Shown: one piece after another, positions 59,211 to 64,000 of the stretch
How the letters are laid out: the number at the start of each line of letters is the position of its first letter
How positions within the stretch are numbered: the first letter of the stretch is position 1
Source of the DNA: Hyphomicrobium sp.
GTDB lineage: Bacteria > Pseudomonadota > Alphaproteobacteria > Rhizobiales > Hyphomicrobiaceae
Reading direction: 5' to 3'
Length of the DNA: 64,000 bases
Assembly: GCA_002928515.1 (NCBI GenBank)
Contig: PERI01000005.1
Location: 62,001 to 126,000, forward strand
Position numbers and translations under genes: made by a program
Notes under the pieces: model-generated
The model's input: only the letters and a program-made list of their open reading frames with translations
What the model was told of the DNA's origin: nothing
Databases searched by the model: none

Positions 59211-59312
59211 AGAGATCAGGCAAAGCCAAGGGCTTGCTCAACGCCAAAAGCGCACATCGATGGGGTCGCGTTTCGGTGTGCTTTAAAATGCAAAAAATGA
59301 GAATGTTCAGCC

Positions 59313-59642
59313 TCAGGCGACGCGGCGCGGTAAGCCCAATTCAGCACGTCGGGCAGCGACCATGGCTGTGCGCGCCTGCTGGCGTTCTTCCAGGCGAATG
59401 AGCTTGGCTCGAGCTTCGGCCAGAATAAACGGGCAAACGCGCGTATCGGCCTGAAGGCGATCCATGGCATTATAAATCGTCGCGACCGTGAGCGGCGCGC
59501 ACGTGCAGCAATTCATTTTTTTGTTGAGGTGTCGAAACACAACGCCAGGCGTTGGCAGCAGCGCTTGTGGCGCGCTCATAATTTCAACCACGGCATGCTC
59601 GATATCTCGGGCAGAGATAACGGCGCAAGAACATACAATCAC
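59313..59642 (-). CDS. bacterioferritin-associated [2Fe-2S] ferredoxin-like protein
   Basis: MIVCSCAVISARDIEHAV...NKKMNCCTCAPLTVATIYNAM; CxC...CxxC-like cluster ligands. Confidence 0.8.
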   Translation of the reverse strand: MIVCSCAVISARDIEHAVVEIMSAPQALLPTPGVVFRHLNKKMNCCTCAPLTVATIYNAMDRLQADTRVCPFILAEARAKLIRLEERQQARTAMVAARRAELGLPRRVA

Positions 59643-59970
59643 GTGCCTTAGTCTCCAATCATACGGGGTTCAAGGCCCCGGCATCGGACGTCCGATAGTG
59701 GACAATAAGAAATTGCGCTTCTCAACAAGCGCCGTCAAGTGCCTTGCCCAAACTGCGGCGACACAGCAACATTATGATTTAGAACACTTAAAAAGTAGCG
59801 CTGAAAAGTCGACAATGTGAGCCGAGCAAGAAAGGTGAGCTCGGCGACCTGATGCACGCCTCGATAGCTCTAGGTGTATGATGTACCAATATTTTTTCTA
59901 ATTTACGCTATCGCTCGCGCCATTCAATTGATTTACCGTCTCACCGCACTGACACGATAGGGGCGCGATA

Positions 59971-61230
59971 ATGACCGGCGGGACCAAGATTGAAGCAAGC
60001 GCTCTGGGACCGATGCTCACCATCGGCATCCTGTTTTTCATTTTCGGGTTCGTGACGTGGCTCAACGGCCCACTGATTACATTTGTAAAACTTGCCTTTG
60101 AGTTAGATGACGTGAGCGCCTTCTTGGTGCCAATGGCGTTCTATCTGTCGTACTTTTTTCTCGCATTGCCTTCGGCCGGAATTCTGCAGCGCACGGGCAT
60201 GAAACGCGGCATGGCGTTGGGCCTGCTCGTGATGGCCATCGGTGCCGTTGTGTTTGGTCAATTCACGACCATGCGCGATTACACAGGCGCATTGGGCGGG
60301 CTGTTTGTCATCGGTGCCGGTCTGTCACTGCTGCAAACGGCGTCGAATCCTTACATCAGCATCATCGGACCGATCGATACCGCTGCTCGGCGCATAGCGT
60401 TCATGGGCATCTGCAACAAATTTGCAGGCTTCCTGGCACCGTTTGTATTCGGTGTGCTCGTGCTGCACGGCCTCGATGATTTCGATGCGCAAGTGAAAGC
60501 CGCGCCGACACTCGATGCGCGCAACACGCTGCTCGATACCTTCGCCGCGCAAGTACACGCACCCTACATGCTGATGGCTGCATTACTGGCTGCACTCGCG
60601 ATTTGGATCGCCCGCTCTGGCCTACCGGAGATCATGCCAGAGGCGGTCAATGAGCAATCCGAAGTGAATAACAATGGCTCACGCAGTATTTTTAGCTTCC
60701 CGCATTTATGGCTGGGCGTCGTCTGCTTATTTTTGTATGTCGGCGTCGAAGTCATGGCAGGCGACGCGATCGGCGTCTATGGCGCGAGCTTTGGCATACC
60801 CCTCGACGACACGCGTCTGTTCACGTCTTACACACTGTTTGCGATGTTGATCGGATATATTGCAGGCTTGTTGCTTATTCCTCGCTTCGCGTCACAACAG
60901 ACGTATCTTGCGTTGTCCGCAGTGCTCGGTGTTGTGTTGACGGTACTTGCAACGCTCACCAGCGGCATCGTGTCGGTCGGCTTTATAGCTAGTCTTGGTT
61001 TTGCCAACGCGATGATGTGGCCTGCGATCTTTCCACTGGCGATTAAGGGGCTGGGACGTCACACCGAAACGGGCTCGGCACTTCTCATCATGGCAATCGC
61101 CGGCGGCGCGCTGATGCCCTATGCGTTTGCTGTACTGAAGGAATACATAGATTTCCAGCTAGCTTATGCCGCGATTGCTGTGCCAGCGTACGCGTACATT
61201 TGTTTTTATGGCGTGCGGGGATGGCGTTAG
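59971..61230 (+). CDS. MFS sugar transporter, FucP/GluP-like
   Basis: FFIFGFVTWLNGPLITFVKLAFEL, YFFLALPSAGILQRTGMKRGMALGLLVMAIGAVVF, GAGLSLLQTASNPYISIIGP. Confidence 0.92.
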   Translation: MTGGTKIEASALGPMLTIGILFFIFGFVTWLNGPLITFVKLAFELDDVSAFLVPMAFYLSYFFLALPSAGILQRTGMKRGMALGLLVMAIGAVVFGQFTTMRDYTGALGGLFVIGAGLSLLQTASNPYISIIGPIDTAARRIAFMGICNKFAGFLAPFVFGVLVLHGLDDFDAQVKAAPTLDARNTLLDTFAAQVHAPYMLMAALLAALAIWIARSGLPEIMPEAVNEQSEVNNNGSRSIFSFPHLWLGVVCLFLYVGVEVMAGDAIGVYGASFGIPLDDTRLFTSYTLFAMLIGYIAGLLLIPRFASQQTYLALSAVLGVVLTVLATLTSGIVSVGFIASLGFANAMMWPAIFPLAIKGLGRHTETGSALLIMAIAGGALMPYAFAVLKEYIDFQLAYAAIAVPAYAYICFYGVRGWR

Positions 61231-61301
61231 CATGAGTGCAAGCACATTCTACGGACACGCTTATACAATCCGTGGCGCGAGTATCTCTTCGAGGCCAATC
61301 T

Positions 61302-61874
61302 CTATTGCCCGGTATTCACGAGCAAATAATTATCGATAAGATATTTCAAACTACGCGACCAGCTTTCATCGGTGTTGCCGCGAATATCGACACTATGCAC
61401 GAATGTCATTTTGTTCGTGGCGACGTCACCCATATAGACGTTCAAATTCAGTATGAGATTTGAAACTTTTTGAACCGTGATCCAGGCGATGAGATCGCTG
61501 TTTAGTTCTTTTCCATACTCCACTTCGCAGCCACGACAATCGCCGATGAACTGCCCAGCCTCGATTTTTGCTTTCACGTCATCGGGAATGACGACAAAGC
61601 GAAAGCGTCCAGAGCCTTCAAGATGACTTTTAAATTGCTCGCCAAGCTGTGCCAGACGTGCGTGTTCAGCATCGCTGGTGGGATCTAACTCTTCGTTGTC
61701 GTTTTGCAAGCGTACACTGAGTAGGGCGACGGATTTGGCGGGGATTGTTGCTGCATTTTTCTCCGCTGCAACAGCACTGCTTACCGCAAGAAACATGGCG
61801 CTGACAAATAGTGCAAACAATACGGCAGCTAACGAGTGCGCTGCAGGTTTCGAGCTCATCAACGCCGGATACAT
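61302..61874 (-). CDS. exported DUF2380-like protein
   Basis: VALLSVRLQNDNEELDPTSDAEHARLAQLGEQFKSHLEGSGRFRFVVIP...LNVYMGDVATNKMTFVHSVDIRGNTDESWSRSLKYLIDN. Confidence 0.68.
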   Translation of the reverse strand: MYPALMSSKPAAHSLAAVLFALFVSAMFLAVSSAVAAEKNAATIPAKSVALLSVRLQNDNEELDPTSDAEHARLAQLGEQFKSHLEGSGRFRFVVIPDDVKAKIEAGQFIGDCRGCEVEYGKELNSDLIAWITVQKVSNLILNLNVYMGDVATNKMTFVHSVDIRGNTDESWSRSLKYLIDNYLLVNTGQ

Positions 61875-62002
61875 GGCTTACTCCTACATGAAAACACGTT
61901 GATATATGTAGGCGCGACGCCGCAGCAAACAACCTCATCAGCTTCATGAATTTGGTTGAGTAAGCCGCGAGTACGAAACGCGGCTTCTAAACGTTGAAAT
62001 GA

Positions 62003-62479
62003 CTAGAAAGTGAGTGTGAAATGTTCGCCCATATCTGGTTTGTCGCCTGTAAGTTTGGCTTTAGCGATTTGATACAAAAAGGCGATGCTGCTTTTGCTTG
62101 TGGCCCAAACTTCGGCATCGGCGATTGAAAGCTGCAAAAGACGAATATCAGGATCGCGCTTGCCATCTTCGAACCAGCTCGATGCGACAGCGTTCCAAAT
62201 TTCATCAAGCTTAGCAGCATCAGTGCTCAACGATAGACGACCGTTGACGAGCGCATAAAGCCCATCACCCCCACTGGCGATCACGTATTGCGAATCTTTC
62301 GCACCGCTTTCGACTGCACTGACGAGATCGGTACCCTGTGCCGTGATGAACCAAAGACTTTTGGTTTCGGCATCAGCATAATGTGACATCGGAACCAAGC
62401 GTGCATCGTCGCGAACACCGAGCATCCCAGCGTTGACGCCAGCCATACGATCCCAAAATGATTTCGTGTCGTCAGACAT
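62003..62479 (-). CDS. pyridoxamine 5'-phosphate oxidase-like / general stress protein 26 family
   Basis: FWDRMAGVNAGMLGVRDDARLVPMSHYADAETKSLWFITAQGTDLVSAVESG...WNAVASSWFEDGKRDPDIRLLQLSIADAEVW. Confidence 0.85.
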   Translation of the reverse strand: MSDDTKSFWDRMAGVNAGMLGVRDDARLVPMSHYADAETKSLWFITAQGTDLVSAVESGAKDSQYVIASGGDGLYALVNGRLSLSTDAAKLDEIWNAVASSWFEDGKRDPDIRLLQLSIADAEVWATSKSSIAFLYQIAKAKLTGDKPDMGEHFTLTF

Positions 62480-62617
62480 AGTGTGAAACTCCGATGCGTT
62501 TGATCTTAATTTTGTTTACGATCAGGAAGAAACAGGCAATGCGGCGTGATCTCGGCAACGCAACAACGTGCCAACGCGCCATGCGTTCCCAGCGATAAGG
62601 TATTGGAGCTCTAAGAT

Positions 62618-63181
62618 TTAAGTAGGTCGGTAGCGCAGGAAGTGGATTTCGCTGTCGCCATATGTGCGCGTGTCGCTGCGTTCAAATGACGACGGGTGCG
62701 TGATCGCGGTACCAGCCCGCTCTTCCAGCACGATGAGCGCGCCAGGAATCAACCAATGACCATCAGCGAGAGACTGAAGCGCGCGGTCGCCCAGACCTTT
62801 TCCATAGGGAGGATCGAGAAATGCGATTGAGAATGGGGCCATCGTACCAACGGGACCGAGATCGGTCGCGTCGCGCCGAAACAATCGGGTCTCACCAGTC
62901 AGTCCAAACGATTCCACGTTGCTGCGAATAAGCCCACGCGCGGCCGCCGCATCTTCCACAAACAAGCAGAATGCAGATCCACGCGAGATGGCCTCAAGTC
63001 CGAGCGCGCCTGTCCCGGCAAAGAGATCGATGACCCGCGCGCCATTCATGGAGACATCATCAAACCCATGCGCAAGAATGTTGAATACGCTTTCGCGCAC
63101 GCGATCAGAGGTGGGACGGATCGATTGATCGTCAGGTGCAGTGAGAGCACGACCGCGAAATTTCCCAGCGACAATTCTCAT
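62618..63181 (-). CDS. rsmD: 16S rRNA (guanine966-N2)-methyltransferase
   Basis: MRIVAGKFRGRALTAP...RPTSDRVRESVFNIL...RVIDLFAGTGALGLEAISRG...IAFLDPPYGKG. Confidence 0.95.
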   Translation of the reverse strand: MRIVAGKFRGRALTAPDDQSIRPTSDRVRESVFNILAHGFDDVSMNGARVIDLFAGTGALGLEAISRGSAFCLFVEDAAAARGLIRSNVESFGLTGETRLFRRDATDLGPVGTMAPFSIAFLDPPYGKGLGDRALQSLADGHWLIPGALIVLEERAGTAITHPSSFERSDTRTYGDSEIHFLRYRPT

Positions 63182-63978
63182 GCGTCATCATCATGCCGAT
63201 GGGAAGCCTTGCCACGCGTGTGGCGTGCCTTGCGGTCCTCAGGACTTTCGGCGAGCCCAAGCTCTTGCGAAAGTTTGGTGCCGAGTTGCTCGGCCAGCAC
63301 GCGACGCTTGACAGCCTCAACGCCGCCTGGAGCCAAATCAAGTAACTGAAATGGCCCGAAGGAGACGCGGATGAGGCGGTTCACACTCAGCCCAAGGTAG
63401 GTCAAGATTTTGCGCACTTCGCGATTTTTGCCTTCGCGGATGGCAATGGTCAGCCACATGTTGGCACCTTGAACGCTGTCGATGGCAGCTTCGATCGCGC
63501 CGTAGCGGATGCCCTCGATCTCGACGCCGTCCTTGATCCGGGCAAGATCGTCGGGGGTCACGCGGCCTTTAGCGCGGACACGATAGCGACGCACCCATCC
63601 CGTTGCGGGCAGCTCAATGTGTCGCGCAAGATCACCGTCGTTCGTCAGCAGCAGGAGGCCTTCGGTATTATAGTCGAGACGACCGATGGAGACGACACGC
63701 GGCATCTCAGGCGGCAGTTTTTCAAATACCGTCGGCCGACCCTCAGGGTCTGAATGTGTCGTCACAAGGCCCTTGGGTTTATGATACCGCCACAGGCGCG
63801 CCGGTTCAGCCGTAGGCAATGGCCGACCGTCAACGATGACTTTATCCGCGCCGCTCACTTCGAAGGCCGGTGTTTTAAGCAGCTTGCCGTTGACGCTGAC
63901 GCGGCCATCTGCGATCCAGCGCTCGGCTTCGCGGCGCGAACACAATCCGGCACGCGCCATGGCTTTGGCGATGCGCAT
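63178..63978 (-). CDS. pseudouridine synthase, RluB/RsuA-like; true start may lie beyond the right edge
   Basis: S4 domain RIAKAMARAGLCSRREAERWIADGRVSVNG; SIGRLDYNTEGLLLLTNDGDLARHIELP; EGKNREVRKILTYLGL. Frame stays open upstream of 63978. Confidence 0.92.
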   Translation of the reverse strand: MRIAKAMARAGLCSRREAERWIADGRVSVNGKLLKTPAFEVSGADKVIVDGRPLPTAEPARLWRYHKPKGLVTTHSDPEGRPTVFEKLPPEMPRVVSIGRLDYNTEGLLLLTNDGDLARHIELPATGWVRRYRVRAKGRVTPDDLARIKDGVEIEGIRYGAIEAAIDSVQGANMWLTIAIREGKNREVRKILTYLGLSVNRLIRVSFGPFQLLDLAPGGVEAVKRRVLAEQLGTKLSQELGLAESPEDRKARHTRGKASHRHDDDA

Positions 63979-64000
63979 CGGGGCGAACGACGAGCCGCTC

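Noticed and set aside
1-64000. CRISPR array, prophage, integrase or toxin-antitoxin locus
   Set aside because: No regularly spaced repeats were seen and no phage, transposase or integrase motifs appear in any convincing ORF. Nearly all sequence is accounted for by housekeeping genes.

Overview
The window is a 64 kb alphaproteobacterial chromosome segment, Rhizobiales-like by gene content (cpdR, DUF1244, DUF2312/GapR, trcR, three-part pnt operon, DUF465). It is dense with housekeeping genes. It opens inside gltB, whose start-side portion lies on the minus strand, and closes at a 23S pseudouridine synthase that may extend past the right edge. I found no CRISPR array, prophage, transposase or rRNA. 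There is one tRNA (Val-GAC). Three short genes are missing from the supplied ORF track: bL36, a 47-aa cytochrome aa3 subunit IV-like protein, and a 58-aa DUF465 protein. The best candidates for a second look are: (i) two copies of an mmgR/suhB-like sRNA separated by a cluster of palindromes; (ii) a three-hairpin ROSE-type RNA thermometer before an hsp20 gene; (iii) a palindromic DNA element inserted in frame in ileS; (iv) a translationally coupled small ORF, resembling colicin-immunity proteins, between pntA2 and pntB; (v) a Gly-rich C-terminal tail on ribosomal protein bS21. All family calls come from reading the sequence; no database search was run.
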